In this document: piece after piece, positions 12,893 to 25,102 of the stretch
How the letters are laid out: every line of letters begins with the position of its first letter
Position numbering within the stretch: the first letter of the stretch is position 1
From: Nomia melanderi
Lineage: Eukaryota > Arthropoda > Insecta > Hymenoptera > Halictidae
Length of the DNA: 64,000 nt
Assembly: GCF_051020985.1 (NCBI RefSeq)
Contig: NC_135012.1
Span: 6,264,451-6,328,450 of the forward strand
Reading direction: 5' to 3'
Notes under the pieces: model-generated
The model's database searches: none
The model's input: the letters and a program-made list of their open reading frames with translations, nothing else
What the model was told of the DNA's origin: nothing
Translations under genes and position numbers: made by a program

Positions 12893-14773
12893 TCCAACTT
12901 ATCCAGCAGGCTGCCTCATCTTCAACCGCATCACGTCTAGTCCAAACCCCAGCTATTACTACTCTCTGTGCGCAAGTGTGTTGTAAAAGTTGTAAGAGCT
13001 TTAAGTATCATTCTAAGGGTATCTTCATACTGTTAAGAATGTAACATGCGGTCATATGGAGTATTTATTTCGAGCATAAATTGTTAAAAAAAATGAGGGG
13101 CCGATTATATATCGTATGTTCGAGACGAAACTTTGAAGGCGTTTTATCGATTTTTATGTCGCGCGCATAGGCCGCATGTTACGCGTTTCTATAAAGAATA
13201 ATTCTGAATCAATTGCTCTCGTATAGATACCGAAATGCAGTGAGCGGTCAGAATATTGTGCGATCTATATAATTTTCCTCGAAAGCCATAAGATCAGTTA
13301 ATAGGTAATTACGACAATAATTCTAATTTATTCTGATTTTTTAAGGACGGTGATTTTGTAGATTGAAAATGTGACGATAGTTTGTAAAACATTTCCTCGA
13401 CGCAATTACATATTTCTTATACTATATTTGTCTACTTGTACTGTATAACAAATAGTCGAAACAATATCTATTTTGATACCATTTACCGCACAAAGTAAGA
13501 AATCCTGAAATTACATATATTAGTGCCATTGCTCTCGAGGAAACTATTTATGTACAAGGGAAAGACTGCGTTCTATATTTCTGCATCTATAAGACAGTGA
13601 CCTAATACGCCATATGTATATGTATATGTACATATATATACATACGAGGAAAACGTATATATGTATATATATATGTATTTATATATGTATTACTTTGCAC
13701 AGAAGGAGCGTGAGAATACTTGTTCTCCTCTGTTATTTCGATGAATTTTAAATGTTTGTAGATCACATATAAACACGTAATATATTTAAAACAAATACAC
13801 CGACGCAACTATTATAATTAGATTATCAAAAGGGAAACCAGTTGCATGGACGTGTTTGAAAGGCTCGCTTTTTATTTACCGTGGACTAAGGACAGACATT
13901 TTATACCAAAATATTCGCGCAATATATAAGTACGTGTATGAAGCGTTAGTAGATGTTATACGGTTAAGGAACTTTGTAATTTTAATTGGTAACGGAACTA
14001 TCGATCGATCAAGCGTGTAAGGTATCATTTATCATCGTTTCTCATGTTTCGTACGCAATTGTAAAGGAAGTAATCATTTCTTCATTCCGCTCTCTAGCAT
14101 TTCTAGCTCTGTTCGTTGACTCGTCATCGATAGGTCATCCGTGTGTATTTATAATTCTGTTCAAAAGTTCCAGAGTGATTGATTATTACTAGATTTGATC
14201 GGTAGTGAGTGAGAATTCGCGTGAACGTTTATTGTAAATGCGAAGAGAAGCTAATGAAGCTAGTGAAATAGAGTGAAAGATGGCCATAGGAAGAAGCGAG
14301 AAAGGATACGCTGACAATGGCCATAAATAATTAACTGTAACAGTAGTGACGATGTTGCTGAAGACAATGATTGCTATGATAATTAGAATTACCCATTACA
14401 AATGTTATCGAGCTGAAGGTGTGGCGAAAGACTGAGACTTAACGACAGCGACTGTAACGACATTTAAGAAAAAAAAAACTGATCACGATAGAGACGATCA
14501 CAATAATGATGATAAGTTATAATGGGATGTTGTTAATGTTGTTGATACTTGAGGAATCATTGTTGTTGATGTTTGTTTCCCTGTGAACTACCTTATCCCC
14601 TGCAAGCTGTTCATTCGTTGTAACTTCATGGCTCTGCACCGACCTTCCGAATGGGCGCAAACGTACCAAATAGTTTCTACCAAAGACATCGCAATACCGT
14701 ACGATGATTGTACAATCATACATATGATATGTGTATGAGAATTCGAACGTCGGCACTCAAAATATTCGCGCAA

Positions 14774-14934
<161 letters not shown>

Positions 14935-17694
14935 ATCAGAATATCTATGTGTAAAGATCATACTGTACAGTTTCATTCTTCGGCGTGTAATACTTTTCTC
15001 TCGAGTACCACCAAATCAGTGGAAATATTTCTAGATAATCAGAAAGACTCGCTAAGCCAAAGCAACGTTACGCTACCTCAATACTGAAACACGGTGGTAC
15101 CCTTTTTTTTTCTCTGTATAAATCTTTTGACGACTTGTTTTCCTCGTGTACGCGTAATTTTGAAACGCGATTCATTCTTGAGCACCGATACTTCTGTTGA
15201 TCGTTGTAAAGAAATTGTTTCCGCGATTCACAAATTTCGACTTTACTAGAAACATGGTATGAAACGATATGATAGAAAGAAAAAAATGAAAAATTTGAAA
15301 AAGTGCAGAAACCTTTTAGTTATTTAGCAAGTACCAAACAGTTTTCTATACGCATATATTGTAGAGAACTACATTCAATGTAGAGCATTTCTACAATAGT
15401 ACTACATGCTCTTTTCAACTAATATAATGCTAGACAATTGTACAGAACTAATTTGTACAAATGAATAGATTATACAATGCTGAGGCACTTTGTGAAACAG
15501 AATGGCCGTCTCTCCCTTTCGGAAGTGTCTGCAGTGTGTGTAAATGACTGAACTTATTTTTAATGTACGCTAGTTAATAGTGTCTATGGACATTCCAAGG
15601 AAAGCAAACGAAAGGAAACCTTCCAAAAAAGCAGCCACATTTATAATCACGTATATGTAAATCATGACTCAGTATGTAGCAGCTTTGCCGCTTTATATGT
15701 ATTTAAGTATAAATATATACATAGATACAAAGAATTTCGCTTGAGTCCAACCTCCGACTGCTCGGTATCGAATAGAGCTTGAGTAAACAGAACTAATAAT
15801 ATTTACTGGCGATTTACTATTCTATGCGTAATGTTTTTACCAAGAACATGAATAATTATTGTACAAACTTAGTCTTGCCTTCAATTCGCATGAGTGTTCT
15901 TTTCAGTAGTTTTACATCTATGTCAAACAAAACGTATTACAATTTTTGTTCAAATTAATGGTGAAACATTAACTATTGTCTTCAGCAATGCTGGAAAGAT
16001 TTGTCTGAGTTGAACGCTACATTTCTATGGGTTCTAAGAATGTAACAGTGCTTAGAAATTAACATATAATATCTGAGTTCGCCTATCATTAGTTGACACA
16101 TATCATAAGATTGTAAAAACTATTTCTAGGGAGAGAAATTATATTAAAGGCAAGCTTCTTTTCATTATTCTATTTTGTTATATTCGGAAAGACTACCTGC
16201 TTGAATATGGTAAAAACATACACATAATAATGTATAGTATTGTGATGTAACAATCTGTAGCATGCGTTTATTTGAAAATGTTTCTTTTCTTTGGATATTC
16301 CTTCTTACGCTCAATTCGACCGAAATGACGGAAGATCAATTTTTACATTATCTTGAATTTTTGGTACGGCATATGTTTGTGAGTGTTACTGCTAGTTATT
16401 GTAAATAAGTACGCGCGTGCTTACGCGCGCGCATGTGTGAGTGTGTATGTGTATATATCTTTCTCTGTGTATATATGAATTATTTATTAACAATCTTGTA
16501 ATTTTTAAAAGTTTAACTACAAGCCCAATGCAGTTAAATGTACTTCGAACTTCGTATAATTTGAAGAAGTATTACATGGCTGTCGAATGTCTAATTAATT
16601 CAAACAATAAAATCATGAAACAAGAACGGACACTTCGCCAACGAAAAACAGAACAACTTAAATTGAAGTGGGCTTATACATAAAGATTAAAAATAACGTT
16701 ATTGGATCTGTCTAAATAGATACGAACGAACAACGTTTATTTCAAGTGGGTTTTTTGTCAAGTTTATTAGCTGCAGAATAAAGCATAATATCTAATTTAT
16801 TGTACGCAATGATTCCATGTAACAAAGTTTTAAATTAGCAATGCATAATTTTATTAGTAACCAACTACCTTACCTGGAGTGCCAGGTAATTGTGCCAGCA
16901 TATAAAACTGCGATTGTGCTAGTAAGCGGGTAATTGTCAAATGTACTTCTCTAAATGTGAAGTAGTATCAACTATATTTGTAATATATACTGCAATACAC
17001 AGTGCACTAAAAACTTTTAAAAGTCTTAGCTAATAGTTTCATCGATTATTTTATTATGAATAATTGAAAAGGTCTTAAAGAGATATTCGATTAAATTTAC
17101 ATTACATAAATTAATTTTTCATATTTATCTATTATTATGCAACCAGAATAGTTTTGCAATGTAAAATTTTATTATGTACAACACTAGCGGTATAAATGAG
17201 TGCACTGTGCAGATTGTGCAGAACATATTTTGTTTGAAACTTATTAATTTCTACTGTACTACTTCACGTTTTTGTAATGAATGTAAGATAGTATGTTTCA
17301 TGTCGAAATAAGGCACCTTTTTAGCTGTGATGTTAACAATAGAGAATTCATATAAAATGCAAAACAAGAAAGAGAATTTAGTCTAATAGGAATGAATTTC
17401 ATGTTATATTTATTATAACAACAATTCAGTATTACAGTATATACCAATGTTTGCTGACTACGAATTCTACTACCAGTTAACGTCATTGCTAACAAAATGT
17501 GAAAAAGAAATATAAAACAGCACACATTTGAAAATCACAATGAGGCACAAATTTTAAAGGGACGGCATTAAATTTTGCTCCCAAAACACACTGGAATCTT
17601 AAGCAACCAAGAATTGGACCTGAGATTTCATGCAAGTATACGTATAGACAAAGTAAAACCATGAAAGACAAGATCATAACAGGACATAGTTATT

Positions 17695-18055
17695 GGATAA
17701 ATAATTATAACGATAATATTATTATCGCTATCACTATTGCTGCTAATACTACTACTATGACTATTACTATAACTACAAATACCATTAGTGCTACCACTAT
17801 CATTACTATAACTACAACTACCGCTACTACCATTACCATTATAAATTGTCCTTGTAATTTTTATATGCCAAGTGTATACTTTAATAGGATAAATGGAAAA
17901 ATATGGGGAGTGAGTCGCAGTAAATGTAACATAATAGCCCTGCTTAATATAAGCAGGACACAAACTATGTTAACTGAACTATGAATTATAAATATTGTAT
18001 AAGACGATAAATAATAATTATTATTACCATTATTATAACTATTATCAATTGGATT
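17695..18055. repeat. Degenerate TTA/CTA triplet repeat region
   Basis: Runs such as ACTACTATGACTATTACTAT and TTATTATTACCATTATTATA alternate with plain AT-rich sequence. The resulting frames encode Thr/Ile-rich or Ser/Asn-rich low complexity and are not supported as genes. Confidence 0.7.
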
Positions 18056-18399
18056 AGCAAATTGTAATCTACCCATCAACCATTTTTAAGTAAGGGAGAT
18101 ATGAGTCTGTAATTCGTGTGTAACAAAGATCAACCTGTACAATGTTGTTGCTATTGCTGTTGTTTTTTTATTGTCCTTTATCTTATTATTTAAGAAAAAA
18201 TTATATTTAAAAACTATTTTAATTGTTTAATCCCATGCAAAATAACTCTAAATACGATCAAAAAGAAGGATTCTTTCCTTCAAGAAAGTATATTGTTTAT
18301 ATAAACCAATCATACATTAATGTCAGAGAATTAAATCATTTTACATTGTTTATTTTAAATTCTTGTGTCTATTGTACTCATAACCACTATAACCTCAAA

Positions 18400-20245
18400 A
18401 TGTTAAACTTGTTATGCTTCAGAACACTATGTCTTATATTATTTTATATTAATTTTATACACAGTACTACTGAAAATGCATTTTGTAATCAAATAGATGA
18501 ATACGGAGAGACTGATAATAATTGCAACATTCAAACACATTACTCAAAGAATCGGTATGAAAAATTAATATTTAATTTATTATTCATCTATTAAAATAAA
18601 CATTTTTTTGACATAAACTCTTTTTCAGTTACATTCTTTACGATATTAATCCACCGGAGGGATTTAATCTCAGAAGAGATGTTTACATTCGCGTAGCAGT
18701 TTTTATAAAAAATTTAGTTAAACATGAGAAAGAATTTAGGTGGAAATTAGTTTTACCACCATGGGGTAGTTCTATAATTTTCTTTATTGTTATCAAATAT
18801 TTATCATTACACTTTTATTAAATATTTTTAATTTTTTCTTAGGTAATTTATATCATTGGCGAACTAAGAACATAGGATCTCAAACACAGTTGCCTTGGGG
18901 CTTATTTTTTGATATTACAAGCTTACAAAAATATATTCCTGTGATTGAAATGTATCAGTTTTTACAAGGTATAGTAATTACTATTTTATAATAATTTATA
19001 AGGTCAATAAATGTGATTCTTTCCAGAGTATCCTTCGAAAGAGAAGCATACACAACTTGATGTTATGCATATACTAGAAAATGACGAAGAAATGTTTAAA
19101 ACAGGTAAATTTGAAGACAAAAATGAAATAGTAGAATGTACTGCTGAATCTTTACAATACAATAAAGTGGAATCTGTAAGACATGGCAGATCCTTTTGGG
19201 GATATCATAATATTAGTTTTGAAACTGTTAAATGTATTAAATTTCATGGAATGATATCAGATTTAAAAAAGAATCTTAAGCCTAATATTTACAGGTAAAA
19301 AAATACTGCATTTGTTAATCATTATTTACACTTTACATGAACATATTCTATATTCTTATTCTATTTATAATCTATATCCTATAGGTCTGTAATGTTTGAT
19401 CATATGGAAATTGCATTACATGATTTCTATGGCTCGCAAGAATATTGGACAGCACGGCGCAGCATGAGATACAATTCTGAATTATACAAAATTGCTAATG
19501 TATTCCGAGAAGGTTTTCTCAATTCAACAGATAAGACTGATAACACAGAAAGGCCAAATGATTGGACTCAAGAAAAGGTACTTAATTATAATTGTAGTAA
19601 AATAAAGATATATATCATTTAATATAATTTTTTAACTATAGAGTAGAAGAAACGCGCTTGGTGGACCATACATAGCTACTCATTTAAGACGACGTGATTT
19701 CGTTTTTGGCCGTTCTTCAACAGTACCAACAATAAAATCTGCTGCTTTTCAGTTGAAGGAAAAATTGGATAAACTTGGATTGAAACTTTTGTTCGTTGCT
19801 ACAGATGCTACAGAAGAAGGTAAATCATCCTTAAGGTTTTACATAGGATTAAAATTTGAATAATCTACCAATTAAATAAATTTTTTGCAGAATTCAATGA
19901 ACTTAAAGAATATTTATTTGAATATACAGTACTAAGGTTCATTCCATCGGATTATGTATTGAACAAATTTAAAGATGGTGGTATAGCCATTATTGACCAA
20001 ATCATTTGTTCCTATGCTAGGTAAGCATTAATAACAACAGTATTTAACTTTTTTATTACAAGTAAAAGCAGTGTATAAATATATCCTTCTCTAGGTACTT
20101 CATGGGAACATATGAATCAACATTCACCTTTAGGATACAAGAAGATAGAGAGATTATTGGTTTTCTGACTGAAACAACATTTAATGTTTTATGTAAAGAT
20201 AATAGAAAATGTAGCTCAACTGGACAATGGGAAATTGTCTGGTAA
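18400..20245 (+). CDS. POFUT2: GDP-fucose protein O-fucosyltransferase 2
   Basis: ER enzyme that adds O-fucose to folded thrombospondin type-1 repeats. Eight coding exons: 18400-18554, 18629-18765, 18843-18968, 19027-19294, 19385-19577, 19642-19819, 19891-20020, 20095-20245, joining to 445 residues, the usual family size. The chosen ATG starts a hydrophobic signal peptide (MLNLLCFRTLCLILFYINF). Family motifs: YDINPPEGFNLRRDVYIRV, which holds the glutamate reported as catalytic in human POFUT2; VLPPWGNLYHW; the GDP-fucose site THLRRRDFVFGR; FVATDATEEE; DGGIAIIDQIIC; and ARYFMGTYESTFTFRIQEDR near the end. An in-frame ATG upstream (about 18235) would mask the signal peptide and is less likely. 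The gene converges on BLOC1S6, with 106 bp between stop codons. Confidence 0.96.
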
Positions 20246-20351
20246 TATATAAAAATATGAATTAAATATAACTTCTAATGTAAACAATAACTGTATAAAT
20301 ATATTGCTCTTGTATATACCTAAACTATTTTTTTGGCATAAACTATTTTTC

Positions 20352-21119
20352 TTAACTTACTACAGGTTTACCAATTAAATCTTGTTCACGTTGACTTTCC
20401 TGCTCTCTCTGTTGTTCCCTATTCAAGGCCTCTTTTTGTTTCACTTGTTGTAATCTTAATGCTCGTTTCTATATAAACAAGGCAATATCTCAAACATACA
20501 CGTGTATAAGTAAATTGCAATCACTTACTTTTAACTTAAATGTACGCTCATGAATGGAAGCCATCTCTTTTTTTATAAAAGTCAGTTTTCCCTGATAAAC
20601 TTTTATCGTTTGAAACTGAAATACATATTTCCTCATGCATTTTACATTCAGTATTTTATAAAATCATGTATAAGATTCATAAGAAATATTTTTATTAAAC
20701 AATAAATATATATTTGAATAATAGCTTACCATTTCATTTAAATCAACATCATCAAAAATTTCTTGAAGTTTTTCATTCTCAGCTTGCATCTGATTGAATA
20801 GAGTTTCTTGTTTGCTCCTAAAAGAAAAACGCAATGACGAATAGAAATATAATTTAAATAATTTGTTTATTGTTATACCCTACGTTATTTCATTTAGTTC
20901 TCTATGAACTTGCTCCAGTGGTGACTGATAAATACTTAAAAGTCCTTCAGCTAATTTCTTCGCAGCTTCAGAAAAATCCTGCTGGTCTTCCTCACTATGA
21001 AACAATAAATAAACCAATATGAACCATGTCACGGCATATAAAATACATACTTACATATCATGTTTTTCAATCTGAGATTGAACCTTCTTTGCTTCTGTTT
21101 CTTCTATATCAGTCATCAT
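20352..21119 (-). CDS. BLOC1S6: BLOC-1 subunit 6 (pallidin)
   Basis: Coiled-coil subunit of BLOC-1, which sorts cargo from endosomes to lysosome-related organelles such as insect eye pigment granules. Five exons in transcript order: 21119-21055, 20994-20884, 20817-20730, 20615-20529, 20468-20352, joining to 155 residues (human about 172). Recognised from the C-terminal half: KVYQGKLTFIKKEMASIHER, then KLKKRALRLQQVKQKEALNR and repeated REQQREQ, which match human pallidin closely; LAEGLLSIYQSPL matches its N-terminal core. The start has two adjacent Met codons; the first is taken. It is short enough that no single-exon frame reveals it. Confidence 0.93.
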
Positions 21120-21607
21120 TTTAAATATTTTACTCTTTCCTTATTACTACAGCAAATATGAAAGAAACAGATGAGATTTTTTAAATAAATTGTAACCTGT
21201 ATTACAAGTTTGACAGTTGTTGATCACATTGATAACATTTCCAGATAAATTTATAATCACATAAAAGGTCAATGCGATGTAAAACAAATTACTCAAGAAT
21301 AAAAAAATTAAAATTTATATAGAAACCACCGATCGCTGACTTAAAATATATACAGTAATTAGTATAAGTCAGCTGACTTTAACCACGTGTACGATAGGCA
21401 TACATGTATTTACTCATGTATATATCCACCCGCGTATACGTAACACATGGAAGATGAAAATATGGAAAAATCTCTTTAATCATAAAGAAAATGATTTCGG
21501 GAATAAAATAAAATTAACTTTACACACAAAGCCACTAACAACTTATTTGTAAAGTCATGTGACAATGGCAGTAAATGAGATAGTGATTTAAAAAGAATAG
21601 AATCTAA

Positions 21608-21852
21608 TGTTTTCCCTATCCCTGTAATGAGTAAGACAAGGACAGAACCATTGTGCGATAAGAACGGAAAATTTTTGGAGAACGCGACAGAATCGCCATC
21701 TAGCTAGTGTTACTCATTGCAAAGGTAGGGAAAAGTAGTTCACACTATTCACCGCTAGATGACGAGCTGATCGCTTACCGCCGAGATTCTCTATCCTTGT
21801 CGCACAGTAGTTCTATCCTTGTCTAACTCATTACTGGGATAGGGAAAACAAT
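21608..21852. mobile_element. MITE-like element with ~45-bp terminal inverted repeats
   Basis: The left end GTTTTCCCTATCCC, GTAATGAGTAAGACAAGGA and TGTGCGA is mirrored at the right end, read on the minus strand, as GTTTTCCCTATCCC, GTAATGAGTTAGACAAGGA and TGTGCGA. Internal inverted blocks CGCCATCTAGC and GCTAGATGGCG extend the symmetry just past the right end (to about 21885). A third copy of the end lies near 22655-22715. No coding capacity. Confidence 0.75.
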
Positions 21853-21890
21853 AATTCATGGTGTTCGCCGCTAGATGGCGATACTGTTCC

Positions 21891-22660
21891 TAGGTTATGG
21901 CCCGTTTCTTTATATGCATTATTTATTTACAATTTTTACTAAATTATAATGTTGCAATATTTTATCGACCAACTTCTATGACAGCTTGTTTCTAACTAAA
22001 TATTTATAAGAAGAATATCTCGGATATTAATAAAAGAAATTAAAATGCATAAACGATTTCTAATAACAAACAGTAATTGACTTTATCTACATGTAAAAAC
22101 CGACATTACCGATACATTGGCTACAAGGTTGTGGCACGTTTCTTTATTCAATATACTATTTATTTGCAATATTCACTAAGTTATAATGTTGAAATATTTT
22201 ATCGACCAACTTCTATGACGGCTTGTTTCTAACTGAATATTTATAAGACGAATGTCACGAATATTAACAAAAGAGTTTAACCCCCTGTGGGCTGAATTTT
22301 TGTTCATGATTATAACAGAATCTACGCAGTAAAAAATTAGTACATATCCACATATGAATACGAATTAACAATGTATTCAATACTTTCAATAATTTCATCA
22401 AACGAATATATTTTGTCATTTTCAAGTTACAACGACGTTAAACTTTCACGGCAGAGTGTATGAAAGTTTAAGTTAACCGATTACTTAATTTTATTCACCA
22501 CTTTGAGTGCAGAATGAAATACATCAACAAGATGCCAATATACTGATATGTGACTTCGAAGTTACATGGGCCTACAGAGGGTTAAAATGTATAAACGATT
22601 TCCAATAACAAACAGAAATTTAGTTCATCTACAAGCAGAACGTACCACCAAAATTCTGTA
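21891..22660. repeat. Tandem duplication of ~210 bp, second copy interrupted by a TTAA element
   Basis: Copy 1 (about 21891-22105) and copy 2 (about 22123-22276 plus 22586-22660) share CGTTTCTTTAT, TATAATGTTG, AATATTTTATCGACCAACTT, CTATGAC, GCTTGTTTCTAACT, TATTTATAAGA, ATAAACGATTTC and AATAACAAACAG in the same order and orientation. Copy 2 is split by the element at 22277-22585, so copy 1 serves as an empty-site reference. Confidence 0.85.
22277..22585. mobile_element. TTAA-flanked miniature element inside duplicated DNA
   Basis: Bounded by TTAA on both sides. The termini after TTAA are CCCCCTGTGGGC and, on the minus strand, CCCTCTGTAGGC (10 of 12 identical). The homologous uninterrupted site in copy 1 of the surrounding duplication has one TTAA at 22040-22043. 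Insertion therefore duplicated TTAA, as piggyBac-type transposases do. About 305 bp, non-coding. Confidence 0.85.
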
Positions 22661-22921
22661 TCCTTGTCGCACAGTAGTTCCGTCCTTGTCTTACTCATTG
22701 CGGGAAAAAGGGAGAACGTTCGATTTTGCTCTCTTGAATTCTCTTCGGCGTTGACGGCCGGTGTCACGCCTGCGTGATTACTCCAGACCACCTGCCACCG
22801 GTTCCACATGAACGTATCTTTGCTCCACAAAGTTCGTTGTAAAAGTTACAAGCGGAAGTTCGGAAGGGCCAGGATGATCTTTCTCGAACAGAAATACACT
22901 GTGTGATGATTACTTAGTTTA

Positions 22922-23161
22922 TTAACCCTTAGCACTCCAGGTTGTTTTGTAATCTATCAGCAACTGCTACTAATTTTTATAGTATTCCTAGCGAAAATGA
23001 GAAATGCTATAATATTTCTTCGATCTTTTATTTTCCTTCTCAGTACAAAATTTGGATGTGTGGTAAATCTTATAAATTTAGGGCAGTTTCTTTAAGATTC
23101 ATTAAAATATTTAATATTATAACTGGTGCAATGTTGGAGCCTACAGAGTTCAAAGAGTTAA
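22922..23161. mobile_element. TTAA-flanked miniature element
   Basis: TTAA at both ends; the termini CCCTTAGCACTC and, on the minus strand, CTCTTTGAACTC match at 9 of 12 positions. The right TTAA is shared with the next element. Confidence 0.55.
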
Positions 23162-23403
23162 CACGTCGAATGCCGCACGATTCATAAAGCAAAATATACA
23201 AAATGGAGAGAATTTAATATTAAATCATTTGATTGAATTGCATTGTTGTTACTGCATATTCATCGAGCTGAATGTCACCGCATTGTATAGCATTATTTGT
23301 AATATAGAAATGTTTTTAGATAATCATCGTTGAATTGAATGAACTATAGTAATTCGATTTGACTGGGGGTCACCGGTGACCCCCGCGGTATTCATCGTGT
23401 TAA
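23158..23403. mobile_element. TTAA-flanked miniature element, family A copy 1
   Basis: Termini after TTAA are CACGTCGAATGCCGC and, on the minus strand, CACGATGAATACCGC (12 of 15). Near the right end is the palindrome GGGGGTCACCGGTGACCCCC. A second copy of the same family lies in opposite orientation at 27768-28015 (shared GCACGATT, AGCAAAATA, ACAAAATGGA, TTGATTGAATTGC). Confidence 0.8.
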
Positions 23404-23838
23404 CTCTTTGCGAACGTATGTCGACGTTTCGGCGAGACGAAGCGTTCATATTTGGAAGAAAAAGTCGCAAACAAATGATTTAATTACTCGAACAGCTAGA
23501 GATCAGCGTATAGTTTCCTTTTTTCCTATTGCTTAACCCTAATTGGACCACGATGTGGCTTTGAGTCACATGTGAACTTTTTATTTAAACCTTTTGATTA
23601 TTTCGTATTGCACTTCCAAAAGAATTTTTTTGGGGCTTTTAAAATGTGGGCCCTATAAATAAAAACAATAATATTTTAATCATTCCTTTTGTTCTCATAA
23701 GTGACCGAGAGTCACATTGTGGTATGATTCGTTATAAAAACACGTGGTACGAGTAGGGTTAAACAATTGGTATATCATTTAACTTCATCTGCTGAAGGTT
23801 TTGTATATTTCAAAGAATCTTCGTCCGCAAAGGGTTAA
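23400..23838. mobile_element. TTAA-flanked element carrying a nested TTAA element
   Basis: Left terminus after TTAA is CTCTTTGCGAACG; right terminus on the minus strand is CCCTTTGCGGACG (11 of 13). The left TTAA is shared with the preceding element. The element at 23533-23762 sits inside it. Confidence 0.75.
23533..23762. mobile_element. Nested TTAA-flanked miniature element
   Basis: Termini after TTAA are CCCTAATTGGACCACG and, on the minus strand, CCCTACTCGTACCACG (13 of 16). Subterminal GAGTCACAT and ATGTGACTC extend the symmetry. Non-coding. Confidence 0.75.
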
Positions 23839-23879
23839 ACCAATGATATTATTACATTATTATTATTATTATTATTTCG

Positions 23880-24014
23880 AAGATATTATTGAATAACAAT
23901 GTAATTTAAGAATTGCAGTATCATATAATTGATAATCATTTCTTTTTACCTTCGCTGCAAAAGAAAAAATGACACATAGAACGTTGAAGCTTCTCGTGAC
24001 AGTCAACGTGTTAA
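23880..24014. mobile_element. Right end of a family B TTAA element, left end not recognised
   Basis: The segment ends with CTCGTGACAGTCAACGTG followed by TTAA (24011-24014), matching the right end of the element at 29074-29529 (CTCGTGGCAGTCAACGCG, then TTAA). Similarity continues leftward as ATAATT, ATCATTT and nearby AT-rich blocks, then fades. It is probably truncated. Confidence 0.5.
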
Positions 24015-24424
24015 CACTTTCTGTTATGCATATCTAAAATGTCATGTTAATGTAGCAATTAAGCGATAGACTGAAGTCACGCAATTACGTGGAACCGGTG
24101 TACAATGTGTTGAGAATATGTAAAGTTCGCAACGTTTTCGAATGCGTTGATAACGATAGAGAGAAAAGAGATAGACTACATTCCTAAACCTAACATCAAG
24201 AAATCAGCAGGATTTTATAACTATATATACATATTCTTTTATCAAGGCTACGAGGAACACGATTTCGTAACCCTTTGAAACGGAGCTTCGAGAATACGCT
24301 CAACGCGTGTCTTGTGCTTTCTAATTTCTCATACGCCGACAAAAAGAACGGAAGCATGAGAACCAACTCGACCAGTTCGTCTAGGAGAATCCTTGACCAC
24401 CACTTCTGTCACAGTGATTATTCT

Positions 24425-25102
24425 TTAACACTAGAACTACCGAGCATTTAATGCGATTGACATGTAATCTGTATAAAAATTGTAATAATAGATTATCCTC
24501 GTTGTCTTCAGACATTCATTATACTATTCAAGTGGAACAATGTATTTTCAAAATCATTTCGAACGTACAATCCTTTTAAGATACCAATAATCTCGAAACA
24601 AAACAACCGAAACCAGTCATTTTCAAAATGACCCATTCCAGATTTCTTCTCGCGATTATTCACCGTTTGGATGTTAAACAACTTTTGTGGATATTTACCA
24701 AAAATGCGGAAGTGATTGGGTGTGTATGCAAAAAAATTAATAAGAGTACTTATCTAATGAGATCAGAAATATTGTGTTATTACAAAAAAATATCAAAAAG
24801 TATTCAAATAAATTCACTTTGATTTATTTCTTGAAGAACATAGTAAGAAAATTATAATTCATACTGATGAACAGAAGCGCCTCCGCGCTCTCCGCAATTT
24901 TGGCGCAACACAAGAAGAGCGCTATAGTCCTCAGCACTCAAACGGTTAAAAAAGCAGATGCTTCTCTGGGAGTTGTTAAAGAAATTAATTTGGCAACATG
25001 CAAATTGAATAATGAATCGATTAAAGTCTCAATAGATGCACTCTCGAAGTTTCTATACAGAAGTTTCAGGAAGTCAATTTCAATGCTCGGTTCTAGTGTT
25101 AG
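24425..25102. mobile_element. Long TTAA-type element, family C, probably with a second insertion
   Basis: The left end is TTAA then CACTAGAACTACCGAGCATT. The right end on the minus strand is CTAACACTAGAACCGAGCATT, with its flanking tetramer decayed to TTAG. The left 190 bp match the short family C copy at 29249-29473. The middle carries a probable further element from about 24658 to 24949, whose ends (CCGTTTGGATG, and CCGTTTGAGTGC on the minus strand) resemble the element at 36756-37042. The open frame at about 24867-25199 runs across the element boundary and is not a gene. Confidence 0.6.

Noticed and set aside
17628..18079. Thr/Ile-rich and Ser/Asn-rich frames near 17.7-18.0 kb
   Set aside because: Low complexity caused by TTA/CTA triplets, with no splice context or family likeness.
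18223..18399. Longer N-terminus for POFUT2 from about 18223/18235
   Set aside because: It would bury the obvious signal peptide starting at 18400; there is no homology upstream.
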